28,030 bases of DNA from a virus, in the IMG/VR virus record IMGVR_UViG_3300029922_000257, positions 1 through 28,030 of that record; one strand, written 5' to 3'. Below the pieces are notes generated by a model that saw nothing but the letters and a program-made list of their open reading frames with translations, was not told the origin of the DNA and did not search any database. The translations under genes were made by a program, and so were the position numbers. Below, one piece after another: positions 1 through 6,774 of the stretch. Within the stretch, counting starts at the first letter, position 1. Each line of letters starts with the position of its first letter.

Positions 1-56
1 ATCTAGTTATCTTCCTTATCATCGCCTGTGCAATGGAGATAACCGATGACCTATGA
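1..56 (+). CDS. C-terminal end of a small membrane protein (partial)
   Basis: Frame 3 is open from the left edge to a TGA at 54-56. The visible end is a run of hydrophobic residues (LVIFLIIACAM) followed by an acidic tail (EITDDL), which looks like the last transmembrane helix and tail of a small membrane protein. It overlaps the start of the next ORF by 11 bases, the tight packing seen in the rest of this block. Only 17 residues are visible, so function and even coding status are uncertain. Confidence 0.4.
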   Translation, partial: LVIFLIIACAMEITDDL

Positions 57-135
57 TGAAAAACTATCGTTCGCCTGCATTATGATCGGTTTCGTTAGCG
101 GGGTTGTCCTAACCCTCGGCCTGCAATATCTCTGA
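46..135 (+). CDS. 29-residue single-pass membrane peptide
   Basis: ATG at 46 is preceded by a good Shine-Dalgarno GGAG at 35-38, seven bases away. The peptide starts MTYDEKLSFACIM and continues as a hydrophobic, Gly/Val/Leu-rich helix (FVSGVVLTLGLQYL), so it should span the membrane once. Its start overlaps the end of the upstream partial ORF. No family is recognised. Coding status rests on the ribosome binding site, the overlap and the membrane-like composition. Confidence 0.45.
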   Translation: MTYDEKLSFACIMIGFVSGVVLTLGLQYL

Positions 136-211
136 TCCCTCGCCCAGCCGGCTTAGTGGCGTGTAACCCCGAGCAGCCGAGGCTTATTCCCTCCGTATAA
201 GTGACCCGGCC

Positions 212-244
212 GGGGCGGGCGAAGGTCTATAGTCCGCCCGCCCC
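212..244 (+). promoter_or_regulatory. GC-rich hairpin in the 136-272 intergenic region
   Basis: This is the longest gene-free stretch in the window (136-272). It holds a perfect 10-bp inverted repeat, GGGGCGGGCG (212-221) with CGCCCGCCCC (235-244), around a 13-base loop. An adjoining palindrome CCCGGCCGGG lies at 205-214 and would compete with it. No clean T-run follows (the next bases are AATCTTCTCTC), so a standard intrinsic terminator is not certain. It separates the two membrane peptides from the helicase operon, so a terminator, attenuator or 5' mRNA stabiliser is plausible. A TATAAG at 196-201 resembles a -10 box but has no convincing -35 box. Confidence 0.6.
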
Positions 245-272
245 AATCTTCTCTCAATTAGGAGTTTATCAA

Positions 273-635
273 ATGACCAACATCCCACACCCAAAATCCA
301 ATAATATCGAGCCTGTTTGCAAAAAGGCCACGTTAAAGCAAATCATGCACATTCGCGATATAATTTCTGACAATATAGTTGCCAATGGCGATGATACATG
401 GACCTACATCAATGGATATACCGATAATAAAGTCGCGGAACGAATTGATGGTGTAACAGATAATCATGTAGGTAGAATTCGCAGAGAACTTTTTGGTCAA
501 CTACGACAAACTTCTAAAGCTTCTACAGATGAAATTCCACAAATAAAAGAACGATTGCGTGACGCACTTCGTCAAATTGAATTTCTTGAGGCTCGAATTG
601 AAAGACTCGAAAAAGCATGGGAACCACTTACATGA
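273..635 (+). CDS. Small protein with possible HTH and C-terminal coiled coil
   Basis: The chosen start is ATG at 273, with GGAG at 261-264. An upstream in-frame GTG at 201 would put the strong hairpin inside the gene, so it is rejected. The 120-residue product has a middle part (roughly residues 40-75, containing VAERIDGVTDNHVGRIRRELFG) that reads like a helix-turn-helix or winged-helix recognition unit. The last 30 residues are heptad-like (IEFLEARIERLEKAW) and may be a dimerising coiled coil. It overlaps the helicase gene by ATGA. A DNA-binding regulator or replication accessory role is inference. The gene is clearly AT-richer than the helicase that follows. Confidence 0.7.
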   Translation: MTNIPHPKSNNIEPVCKKATLKQIMHIRDIISDNIVANGDDTWTYINGYTDNKVAERIDGVTDNHVGRIRRELFGQLRQTSKASTDEIPQIKERLRDALRQIEFLEARIERLEKAWEPLT

Positions 636-2023
636 CCCCCACAACCGAACAATCTACAATCCTTGATCGAGTCAAATCCTCCCGATCCAACCTAATGATC
701 CGCGCCCGCGCTGGATGCGGTAAAACCTCAACCCTTGAAATGATCGACCACGCTTCCACCGGAACCTGCCTTTTAGTTTGCTTCAACAAATCCATCGCCG
801 AAGAAGCCTCCAAGCGAATGCGGTCATCCACAACTGTCAAAACCTTCAATTCCATCGGCCATAAAATCTGGGCCGATTATTGCAAGAAAAAGCTTTCCCT
901 TAACACGAAGAAAATCCTAGAGATCTATCGTGGAATATGTGAAGAAGCCGGTCGGGCAGAAGCCAAGCATATTTGGACCTTATATGATTCCGTCACCACC
1001 ACAGTCAACATGGCGCGTTCCGTTGGTTACATCCCAGATTCCCATGCAAAAGCGGCGAAACGTCTTGTGGACTTTGACGGCCTTGAACGTCTTCTTGACG
1101 AGACTTTGTTACCAGAAGTTCGTGGCCTCACGGATCGCATTCTTATCGAATCCATCCGACAAGCCTACGATGGTTCTATAGACTTCAACGATCAAGTCTA
1201 CATGTCCGCACTCTTTGGTGGAACCTATCCAACCTTTCCGCTTGTCATGATCGACGAATACCAAGATCTATCCCCGGTAAACCGTGCGATGGTCGCCAAG
1301 CTCTGTCGCCATTCTCGCCAAATTGGAGTCGGTGATGAAGCTCAAGCAATCTACGAGTTCCGCGGCGCTGATGCACAAGCAATGCCTACTGCGATTGAAC
1401 AATTTTCAATGGAAGTCCTACCGCTTTCCACCAGCTTCCGCTGTCCCGACGCCATCACTTCCAATGTCCATTGGCACGTCCCCGACATTCGAAGCGCAAA
1501 TCGCGGAGGTATTGTTGAAGCGGTTGACGACCTTGATATTCGACCAGAATCCGCAGTTATCTGCCGCTATAACGCGCCCTTGCTCAAGCTTGCTATGGCT
1601 TTACTTCAAACAGGACAGCGAGTTGACGTTGCGGGTATCGATATTGGAACCCGAGTTATTAAACTCTTAACCAAACTCGGCCCAGAAACTCTATCCCAAG
1701 GTGCCGTCCTATCCGCCATTGCCGATTGGCAAGCCGAACGCGAATCCTTAGACTCCAAATCCGCCAAAGACACTGCCGATTGCATGAGAGTTTTCGCCCG
1801 CCATGGATCATCCCTTTCCCTTGCGATCGCCTATGCGAAGCATATCTTCGAATCTTCCGGTGGCGAGATTAAATTCATGTCGGGGCATAAATCGAAGGGT
1901 CTGGAATTCGATCACGTTTATCATCTTAATCGTGATGAAATTAAAACTGGCGGGCAAGAACAGAATATTCACTATGTGATCGACACCCGAGCGAAATTCC
2001 GTCTAACCTACATCGAGGACTAA
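632..2023 (+). CDS. UvrD/PcrA-like superfamily 1 DNA helicase
   Basis: This 463-residue protein carries the SF1 helicase signature. Motif I (Walker A) is ARAGCGKT at residues 25-32, motif II is DEYQD at 208-212 inside VMIDEYQDLSP, motif III/IV-like segments are GDEAQAIYEFRGA and STSFRCP, motif V is GHKSKGLEFDHV from about 418, and motif VI at the C-terminus is YVIDTRAKFRLTY. It should use ATP to move along single-stranded DNA and unwind duplex at the phage fork or during recombination. It is shorter than bacterial UvrD (about 720 residues), as phage versions usually are. The start is ATG 632, overlapping the upstream stop as ATGA; an in-frame ATG at 617 lies deep inside the previous gene. The Cas4-like nuclease and Sak4-like ATPase in the same operon fit a recombination-replication module. 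Confidence 0.9.
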   Translation: MTPTTEQSTILDRVKSSRSNLMIRARAGCGKTSTLEMIDHASTGTCLLVCFNKSIAEEASKRMRSSTTVKTFNSIGHKIWADYCKKKLSLNTKKILEIYRGICEEAGRAEAKHIWTLYDSVTTTVNMARSVGYIPDSHAKAAKRLVDFDGLERLLDETLLPEVRGLTDRILIESIRQAYDGSIDFNDQVYMSALFGGTYPTFPLVMIDEYQDLSPVNRAMVAKLCRHSRQIGVGDEAQAIYEFRGADAQAMPTAIEQFSMEVLPLSTSFRCPDAITSNVHWHVPDIRSANRGGIVEAVDDLDIRPESAVICRYNAPLLKLAMALLQTGQRVDVAGIDIGTRVIKLLTKLGPETLSQGAVLSAIADWQAERESLDSKSAKDTADCMRVFARHGSSLSLAIAYAKHIFESSGGEIKFMSGHKSKGLEFDHVYHLNRDEIKTGGQEQNIHYVIDTRAKFRLTYIED

Positions 2024-2025
2024 CC

Positions 2026-2220
2026 ATGGATAAATACATCGAAGCTTTTCTAACCGCTTGGTATCCAGGCGAATGGCCGGATGACCTTGCCGCTGGCGAA
2101 ATCAATGGTGAAAATTTCGCCGATAGAACTCGCAGAGAATGTCGTGAAGCCTTTATCGCAGCAGGGATCAATAAGCTAATTCCGCCCGAAGTTGAGGAGG
2201 CCTCTGATGGCACTTTCTGA
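2026..2220 (+). CDS. Hypothetical 64-residue protein
   Basis: ATG 2026 follows the helicase stop by two bases and has GAGG at 2015-2018. The product is acidic and mostly helical in appearance, with an aromatic patch (FLTAWYPGEWPDDL) and a REAFIAAGINKL segment. I recognise no family. Its end overlaps the next gene by 14 bases, which supports translational coupling. It is probably an early accessory protein. Confidence 0.65.
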   Translation: MDKYIEAFLTAWYPGEWPDDLAAGEINGENFADRTRRECREAFIAAGINKLIPPEVEEASDGTF

Positions 2221-2539
2221 GGCCACTGCGGCGTATTCAGACTGCTACGATCTATTCGAAAAGGCCCAAAATGATGGCAAGGGCGTTCGAATTCACTTAC
2301 CCAATCGCCCAGAAGCCCATATGCTTCGGATGCGACTCAATCAAGCTCGCGTCCTTGAGCGTCGTGAATCCATGCGGATCTACGATAGAATCGACCCTCG
2401 ATATGGCAAATCCGAAAACGATCGGTTTCGCGTGACCATTCGTGAAGCCGTTGAAGGCGATTCTTGGTGGGTCTACATCGAACAATGGGCCGATGGAGCT
2501 TTAGAAGTGGAGGGGTTGAGTGATGAACACCATGGATAA
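2207..2539 (+). CDS. Hypothetical 110-residue protein
   Basis: The start is ATG 2207, placed six bases after a strong GAGGAGG (2194-2200); an in-frame TTG at 2192 lies upstream of that site and is rejected. The N-terminal half is helical and basic (HMLRMRLNQARVLERRESMRIYDRI). The C-terminal part has a beta-like pattern (DRFRVTIREAVEGDSWWVYIEQW). No family is recognised. It overlaps both neighbours (14 bases upstream, 17 downstream), so it belongs to the coupled small-gene cluster between helicase and nuclease. Confidence 0.7.
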   Translation: MALSEATAAYSDCYDLFEKAQNDGKGVRIHLPNRPEAHMLRMRLNQARVLERRESMRIYDRIDPRYGKSENDRFRVTIREAVEGDSWWVYIEQWADGALEVEGLSDEHHG

Positions 2540-2855
2540 GTGGCAACCAATTGAAACAGCGCCTCACGGTGAAACCATAATTGTTTGGCATGACCATGAT
2601 AGTGACTCATATCATAAAGGAGAAGGTAAATTAACGATATACGGCGCTTGGTGTGAGGGAAATGGTTACGAAACCAGATCAGGAATATACCTTGCAAAAT
2701 TTGGTGGCGGATATAGCGAAGACGCTTCTGGCGACGGTTATGGACCATTCTATAATATGCCTGATTGGTGGTTTAAACATGACGATCAAGACTGTGAACA
2801 TCCACTAGCACCAACACATTGGATGCCATTACCTTGTAGGGACAAACCTCAATGA
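2523..2855 (+). CDS. DUF551-like small phage protein
   Basis: This 110-residue protein opens with WQPIETAPHGETIIVW, has an internal YGAWCEGNGYE, and closes with PTHWMPLPCRD. That arrangement, a W-x-P-I-x-x-A-P start and a THWMPLP end, is the pattern of the DUF551 family, which is common in phages and of unknown function. The start is ATG 2523, seven bases after GGAGGGG (2509-2515); the GTG at 2520 is too close to that site. It ends with an ATGA overlap onto the next gene. Codon use is AT-richer than in the helicase. Confidence 0.7.
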   Translation: MNTMDKWQPIETAPHGETIIVWHDHDSDSYHKGEGKLTIYGAWCEGNGYETRSGIYLAKFGGGYSEDASGDGYGPFYNMPDWWFKHDDQDCEHPLAPTHWMPLPCRDKPQ

Positions 2856-3085
2856 AACAGGAACTACTCTACGACCTCCTCAACCGAGCCCTAACCGAGG
2901 AACTCGGTCTTGTCGTGACTACCAACAATCCTAAGGCGTTGACTTGTAACCTACATGAACTTACGAAAGGTATTCAGAAATATGCGCCGCTTATTCTAAC
3001 CATTCCATCAACCTTGGAAACGGTTATGATCGTAAAGCGAACAGTGGAGCTAGATGAAACAGGAGAGGATCACAATGTTACCTGA
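2852..3085 (+). CDS. Hypothetical 77-residue protein
   Basis: ATG 2852 overlaps the upstream stop as ATGA. The protein begins with an amphipathic helix (LLYDLLNRALTEELGLVV) followed by TTNNPKALTCNLHELTKG, and has a hydrophobic middle (YAPLILTIPST). No family is recognised. Its 3' end overlaps the next ORF by 11 bases. Confidence 0.65.
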   Translation: MKQELLYDLLNRALTEELGLVVTTNNPKALTCNLHELTKGIQKYAPLILTIPSTLETVMIVKRTVELDETGEDHNVT

Positions 3086-3275
3086 ATCTTTAGCAACTAT
3101 ACCGAATATCCCTTGGCAAAGCCAGACTATCGAACAATTAAAAGCTGAGCGTGATTATTGGAATTCGAAAATTAAATCTGCTGATGAATGGTGGGAAAGT
3201 GTTGGTGAAGCTATAAAGTTTCGTGACGCTTGCACTCGTGAAATTCAACGAAGGGAGCTAGATGAAGATGTCTGA
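3075..3275 (+). CDS. Hypothetical 66-residue protein
   Basis: The start is ATG 3075, six bases after the strong site AGGAGAGG (3061-3068); the upstream in-frame ATG 3054 precedes that site and is rejected. The product is helical, with an aromatic patch (YWNSKIKSADEWWESVGEAIKF) and a basic end (CTREIQRRELDEDV). The function is unknown. It overlaps both neighbours and is AT-rich. Confidence 0.6.
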   Translation: MLPESLATIPNIPWQSQTIEQLKAERDYWNSKIKSADEWWESVGEAIKFRDACTREIQRRELDEDV

Positions 3276-3468
3276 TATAACAATCACTCAAAAAGAGTAT
3301 AATGATCTCAAGCGCGCAAAGTTGTTTCTTGAAGCTCTTGAAGATAGTGGTGTAGATAATTGGGAATGGTATAGTGATGCGTATTGTGAGTTTTTAAAGA
3401 CCGCCAAAGTAGACGGTCTGCTCTCTAAAGAAGAACTTAAAGACATGGAAGACTACAATGGCCAATGA
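3262..3468 (+). CDS. Hypothetical acidic 68-residue protein
   Basis: Possible starts are ATG 3262 and ATG 3268, both behind GGGAG at 3253-3257 (spacings 4 and 10); the choice is open. The protein is acidic and helical (KEYNDLKRAKLFLEALEDSG, then VDNWEWYSDAYCEF). The GC content is low, about 23-26 G/C per 60 bases by hand count. The function is unknown. Its stop overlaps the next gene by 11 bases. Confidence 0.6.
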   Translation: MKMSDITITQKEYNDLKRAKLFLEALEDSGVDNWEWYSDAYCEFLKTAKVDGLLSKEELKDMEDYNGQ

Positions 3469-3676
3469 CCTTGACGAACTAATGTCTCGCGATCCAATGT
3501 CCCTATCCGCCCAAGACATCGACGCAATTATCGCCTATCATCGGAATCAACGCGCACGGAAAGCCTCAGGCGAAAAACCCGTTCGGACTTCCTCTGCGAA
3601 CGTAGACATATCTGCAATCACGAAAAAGATTGTTAAAGAATCCAAGCCAGCGGTTGTTTGTGATAGGAGAGGGTGA
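3458..3676 (+). CDS. Hypothetical 72-residue protein upstream of the nuclease
   Basis: ATG 3458 begins inside the previous gene. The N-terminus is acidic (MANDLDELMSRDPMSLSAQDID), followed by a helix with a basic patch (IIAYHRNQRARKASGEK) and a C-terminal segment rich in Lys and Ser. The stop overlaps the nuclease start as TGATG, so the two are probably translated together. A small partner of the nuclease is possible, but that is inferred from position only. Confidence 0.6.
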   Translation: MANDLDELMSRDPMSLSAQDIDAIIAYHRNQRARKASGEKPVRTSSANVDISAITKKIVKESKPAVVCDRRG

Positions 3677-4665
3677 TGGTTGACGAATCCTTACTCATGA
3701 TCGGAACCATCTCCCCATTCCTTCCCGGAACCCAAATCCAGTTCGCCTGGGACAGCACATCAATCGGCTATCTAAAGACCTGCCCCAGACTCTACCAATA
3801 TACCATGCTTGAAGGCTGGTCGCCAAAGTCCGAATCCATCCATCTCGCCTTTGGCACTGCTTATCATTCCGCCCTTGAATCCTACGCTCGATCCCGTGCC
3901 AATGGAGTCTCCCATGAAGATTCGATTCACGATGTCATCGCAGAAATTCTGCGGACAACGGCTGATTGGGTTATGGATCTATCTACCAAAGCTGGGAAAT
4001 ACAAAAATCGTGCGACTCTCATTAGCCTTGTATTGGACTATCTTGACTATTTCGTTGACGACCCAACCGAAACCTATATAATGTCCGACGGTCGACCGGC
4101 GGTGGAATTGAGTTTTCGGTTTGAGCTTGATTGGGGGCCGGAAGGTTATCAGGTAATTGAACCATATGGTATGGGCCAACCCTACATCCTCTGTGGCCAT
4201 CTTGATCGAGTCGTAACCTTCAACGATCAACTCTTCGTCATGGATCATAAAACCACCACTTCCGCCCCCGGAGATTATTACTTCAACCAATATGAACCTA
4301 ATAATCAAATGACTCTTTATACCCTCGCCGGGCAAGTAGTCCTCAATGCCCCAATCCGCGGAGTTATAATCTCGGCCGCACAGATCCTTCTCGAAAAAGA
4401 ACATCGGTTCGTTCGAGGTTTCACCTATCGGACTCAAGACCAACTCGATGAATGGCTACTAGACCTTCATCTGCATTTGAATTCCGCCGAAGCCTTCGCC
4501 GAAGCTGGATATTGGCCGATGAACGACACCGCTTGTGATAAATTCGGCGGATGTAAATTCCGTGGGGTATGTTCGAAGTCCCCGGAAGTCCGTGAGATGT
4601 TTCTGAAAGCGGATTTTGTTAAACTTGAACTCGATCAGCGTTGGAACCCTTTAGCTAGCCGATGA
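3676..4665 (+). CDS. Cas4/AddB-like PD-(D/E)XK exonuclease with Fe-S cysteines
   Basis: This 329-residue protein has the order of motifs expected for the RecB/Cas4 nuclease branch. They are a Cys in LKTCPRLY (C36), the His of FGTAYHSALESY (H64), the Asp of CGHLDRVV (D177), the D-x-K of VMDHKTTT (D190, K192), a QMTLY motif, and three C-terminal cysteines spaced C-x5-C-x5-C (C287, C293, C299). Together with C36 these can hold a 4Fe-4S cluster that staples the fold. It should resect DNA ends, making single strands for recombination. The start is ATG 3676 after AGGAGAGGG; a GTG at 3673 lies inside that ribosome binding site. Partners are probably the helicase upstream and the Sak4-like ATPase downstream. 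This gene is GC-richer than the small genes before it. Confidence 0.85.
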   Translation: MVDESLLMIGTISPFLPGTQIQFAWDSTSIGYLKTCPRLYQYTMLEGWSPKSESIHLAFGTAYHSALESYARSRANGVSHEDSIHDVIAEILRTTADWVMDLSTKAGKYKNRATLISLVLDYLDYFVDDPTETYIMSDGRPAVELSFRFELDWGPEGYQVIEPYGMGQPYILCGHLDRVVTFNDQLFVMDHKTTTSAPGDYYFNQYEPNNQMTLYTLAGQVVLNAPIRGVIISAAQILLEKEHRFVRGFTYRTQDQLDEWLLDLHLHLNSAEAFAEAGYWPMNDTACDKFGGCKFRGVCSKSPEVREMFLKADFVKLELDQRWNPLASR

Positions 4666-4862
4666 CTGAACCCCTCCCCTCCTGGCAACGTTGGCCGCCA
4701 AACTGCTGTGAAACCTGCATCCACTGGCAACGCCGAACCGAATACATCGGAGAATGTTCAACATTAGACTCTCTCAACGCTATGACCGAAACTGACTCTC
4801 GGTTTCGTTGCCAAGACTTTGAAAGAAAACCAGATGCCAAGCTTAACCAACCATCAATCTAA
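4662..4862 (+). CDS. Small cysteine-knuckle (zinc-binding-like) protein
   Basis: ATG 4662 overlaps the nuclease stop as ATGA. The 66-residue product has cysteines at C15/C16, C19, C32 and C50 in the contexts NCCETCIHW, GECS and RFRCQDF, a pattern compatible with a small zinc ribbon. No catalytic motif is present. Its gene is sandwiched between a nuclease and a recombinase-like ATPase and overlaps the latter by 29 bases, so a nucleic-acid or protein-binding adaptor role is a reasonable guess, not shown. Confidence 0.65.
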   Translation: MTEPLPSWQRWPPNCCETCIHWQRRTEYIGECSTLDSLNAMTETDSRFRCQDFERKPDAKLNQPSI

Positions 4863-5685
4863 CTCCTATACGAAGTTGCTGTTACTTGGTGATAGCAAAT
4901 CAGGTAAAACCGGCTCGCTAGTCTCCCTAGTCAAGGCCGGTTACAAACTCCGAATCCTCGATCTCGACAATCTTCTCGACATTCTAAAATACAAATGCCT
5001 CGAAGAATGTCCTGAATCCCTCGATAACGTTGAATTTCGCACTATCCGCGATGAATACAAAGCCGGTCCAGCAGGTTCCATCATCGATGGCAAACCCAAG
5101 GCTTGGATTTCCATCATCAAAATGCTCGACAACTGGAAATACGACGGTGTAGATTTTGGTAAGCCTGCCTTATGGGGGCCTGATACCATATTGGTGGTCG
5201 ATAGCCTATCTCGACTCTGCGATGCGGCTTACGATTTTCATAAGTCCATTATCCCTACGGGAAAGAGTGGAGACTACGATGGAAGAGCTGTATATGGGAA
5301 CGCTCAAAATGACGTGGAGAAGGTCTTGGCCATGCTTACCGGCTCTTCTTTTGGCGTGAATCTAATCGTCATTGCTCATGGAACTTACATCGATCTTCCT
5401 GATGGAACCACGAAAATCTTTCCGCAAGGCGTGGGCCAAAAACTTTCCCCGAAGATCCCTCAATACTTTCCGAATTATGTTCGTTACAAAAACAGTGCTG
5501 GCAAACGCGTTATCGAACTCAACTCTTCCTCAATGATTGACCTAGCCAATACCCGACCCGACGCTTTCAAGGAAAAAATCCTTCCGATTGAAACTGGGTT
5601 GGCAGAATTCTTCGCGGCGTTAAGAGGGGACGCGCCGATGAAGATCGTTGAACGTCCCAAGACTCTAACTTTGAAAAGGGTGTAA
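4834..5685 (+). CDS. Sak4-like RecA-fold ATPase (phage recombinase/NTP-binding protein)
   Basis: The 283-residue product has Walker A GDSKSGKTGS at residues 19-28 and Walker B ILVVDSLS ending in D123, with a short core typical of phage Sak4-type single-domain RecA-like ATPases. These proteins promote single-strand annealing or recombination, usually beside a single-strand binding protein; here a DUF669/SSB-like gene lies three genes downstream. The chosen start is ATG 4834, which gives MPSLTNHQS; the TTG at 4819 is the alternative. The ribosome binding site is weak (GAAAG), so coupling from the overlapping upstream gene is likely. A general AAA ATPase annotation is the safe fallback. Confidence 0.8.
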   Translation: MPSLTNHQSNSYTKLLLLGDSKSGKTGSLVSLVKAGYKLRILDLDNLLDILKYKCLEECPESLDNVEFRTIRDEYKAGPAGSIIDGKPKAWISIIKMLDNWKYDGVDFGKPALWGPDTILVVDSLSRLCDAAYDFHKSIIPTGKSGDYDGRAVYGNAQNDVEKVLAMLTGSSFGVNLIVIAHGTYIDLPDGTTKIFPQGVGQKLSPKIPQYFPNYVRYKNSAGKRVIELNSSSMIDLANTRPDAFKEKILPIETGLAEFFAALRGDAPMKIVERPKTLTLKRV

Positions 5686-5687
5686 TC

Positions 5688-5933
5688 ATGGAAGATCGTG
5701 TGCCTACGTATGGTGAGAAGGCTGTTGGCAAATCATTCAATCCATCAGCAAATGGTGATGTAGATAAGCTAAAGGAAGCTTATGCTGCTATCATTGACAT
5801 CATGAACGATTTTCGCCAAGGGTATATAACTCGTGGTGGTAATCCTGAAATGGTTCGCCTCTGTTCTATCGCCATAACCGAAGCTCAAACCGCTCAAATG
5901 TGGGCGGTTAAGGCAGTTACTTGGAGAAACTAA
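5688..5933 (+). CDS. acb2: Acb2/Tad1-like protein (anti-CBASS cyclic nucleotide sponge)
   Basis: This 81-residue helical protein has the two blocks I associate with the Acb2/Tad1 hairpin-domain family. An N-terminal YGEKAVGKSFNPSANGDVD leads into a long helix, and a C-terminal IAITEAQTAQMWAVKAVTW follows. Characterised Acb2 proteins form hexamers that bind and sequester cyclic di- and trinucleotide messengers, blocking CBASS defence (and type III CRISPR signals). It has AAAGGG in front of ATG 5688 and sits three bases after the ATPase gene, so it is made early with the replication proteins, when it would be needed. The family call is from remembered motifs; binding activity is inferred. Confidence 0.75.
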   Translation: MEDRVPTYGEKAVGKSFNPSANGDVDKLKEAYAAIIDIMNDFRQGYITRGGNPEMVRLCSIAITEAQTAQMWAVKAVTWRN

Positions 5934-6119
5934 ATGAACGACTACAAATCATTTCCACCAACTAACCAAATCTCCATAGACAGCATCGTTCAATACCGAT
6001 GCGCCTTCGGATCAATCCCACACCCAACCAAAACTCTGAACGAAACCATCGCCGTTCTCGACAACATCATCTTGAACTTCGCCAAAGGCCTGAACTTCCA
6101 ACAAGGACCCAAATCATGA
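5934..6119 (+). CDS. Hypothetical 61-residue protein
   Basis: ATG 5934 directly follows the stop of the Acb2-like gene, with GGAG about ten bases upstream. The protein has a Pro/Ser-rich start (SFPPTNQISIDSIVQY) and a C-terminal helix (LNETIAVLDNIILNFAKGL). No family is recognised. Its stop overlaps the SSB-like gene as ATGA. Confidence 0.6.
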   Translation: MNDYKSFPPTNQISIDSIVQYRCAFGSIPHPTKTLNETIAVLDNIILNFAKGLNFQQGPKS

Positions 6120-6559
6120 CCAACCCCAACTTTAGCTCAATCCTCGATGAAGCCCCTACCGAAGTCGATCGCCCGAAGCCCCTTCCGGTTGGAACCTATA
6201 CTTGCGTCGTTGGCGGTCAGCCAACTTATGACAAGTCCTCAAAAAAGGGCACGCCATTCGTTATGTTTACCCTCCGACCCATTGCCGCAGAAGCTGATGT
6301 AGACGAAGAAGAACTCGCCGAAATGGGTGGATTTGATAACAAAACCATTTGGGCTACGTTCTATCTAACCGAGGATGCAGCCTACCGTCTCGACGAGTTC
6401 CACGTGCATTGTGGTCTTGATCTTGCCGATGAATCCTCCCGTCGCCAACGAAACGATGAGGTCGTCAATGCTCAGGTTCGTGCCGTGGTAAAGCATCGGT
6501 CATCAGATGACGGCGCCCAGATCTATGCCGACCTGGCCAGAACCCTCCCGGCGGATTAA
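6116..6559 (+). CDS. DUF669/SSB-like single-stranded DNA-binding protein
   Basis: This 147-residue protein shows the layout of phage DUF669-type and other OB-fold single-strand binders. It has LPVGTYTCVVGGQPTYDKSSK followed by KGTPFVMFTLRPI (a G-T-P-x-V-x-F strand), then an acidic linker (ADVDEEELAEM) and a C-terminal beta part (VVNAQVRAVVKHRSSDDG). It should coat single strands during replication and recombination, which fits the Sak4-like ATPase and polymerase nearby. The start is ATG 6116, overlapping the previous stop; an in-frame upstream ATG at 5999 lies inside the previous gene and adds a low-complexity Arg/His-rich lead. The family assignment is moderate. Confidence 0.6.
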   Translation: MTNPNFSSILDEAPTEVDRPKPLPVGTYTCVVGGQPTYDKSSKKGTPFVMFTLRPIAAEADVDEEELAEMGGFDNKTIWATFYLTEDAAYRLDEFHVHCGLDLADESSRRQRNDEVVNAQVRAVVKHRSSDDGAQIYADLARTLPAD

Positions 6560-6564
6560 AACTC

Positions 6565-6587
6565 AGGGGAGGGTGCGATCCTCCCCT
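6565..6587 (+). promoter_or_regulatory. Hairpin immediately before a ribosome binding site
   Basis: A perfect 8-bp inverted repeat, AGGGGAGG (6565-6572) and CCTCCCCT (6580-6587), closes a 7-base loop. It lies just after the SSB-like stop and three bases before the AGGAGAG that serves ATG 6601. No U-tract follows, so it is not a textbook terminator; an RNA processing site, attenuator or mRNA stabiliser is more likely. The same layout recurs at 11173-11201 on the other strand. Confidence 0.6.
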
Positions 6588-6600
6588 ATAGGAGAGTGAC

Positions 6601-6774
6601 ATGCCTGATTCAGTTCAATTCTTCGTCTCTCGTATAGATCAAAATACTTATCGTGTTGTTGTTCAAAATGGAATAACAATTATTCGCACAGCTGATGTTA
6701 GTGTAGCAGATATTATGGATAAACTTGGTTATGAATTAGAACAACTACAAAGTTTAGGTGATTTTAATGCCTAA
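6601..6774 (+). CDS. Hypothetical AT-rich 57-residue protein
   Basis: ATG 6601 has AGGAGAG eight bases upstream. The product starts MPDSVQFFVSRIDQNTYRVV, a probable beta hairpin, and ends with a helix (VADIMDKLGYELEQLQSLGD). The GC content is about 34% by hand count, against about 55% in the start of the SSB-like gene before it, so it looks like a separately acquired gene. Its stop lies eight bases beyond the start of the polymerase-unit gene, in a different frame. The function is unknown. Confidence 0.65.
   Translation: MPDSVQFFVSRIDQNTYRVVVQNGITIIRTADVSVADIMDKLGYELEQLQSLGDFNA

Noticed and set aside
136-250. Possible tRNA or structured RNA in the GC-rich left intergenic region
   Set aside because: There is a strong stem, but no T-loop consensus, no anticodon stem pattern and no CCA-type end. 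I kept it only as a hairpin.
3398-3419. Inverted repeat AGACCG/CGGTCT as a terminator
   Set aside because: Only six base pairs, inside a coding region, with genes continuing in the same direction and no U-run after it.
3979-4443. 154-codon open frame on the minus strand
   Set aside because: It lies fully inside the Cas4-like nuclease gene, whose catalytic motifs are clear, and its product has no recognisable features.
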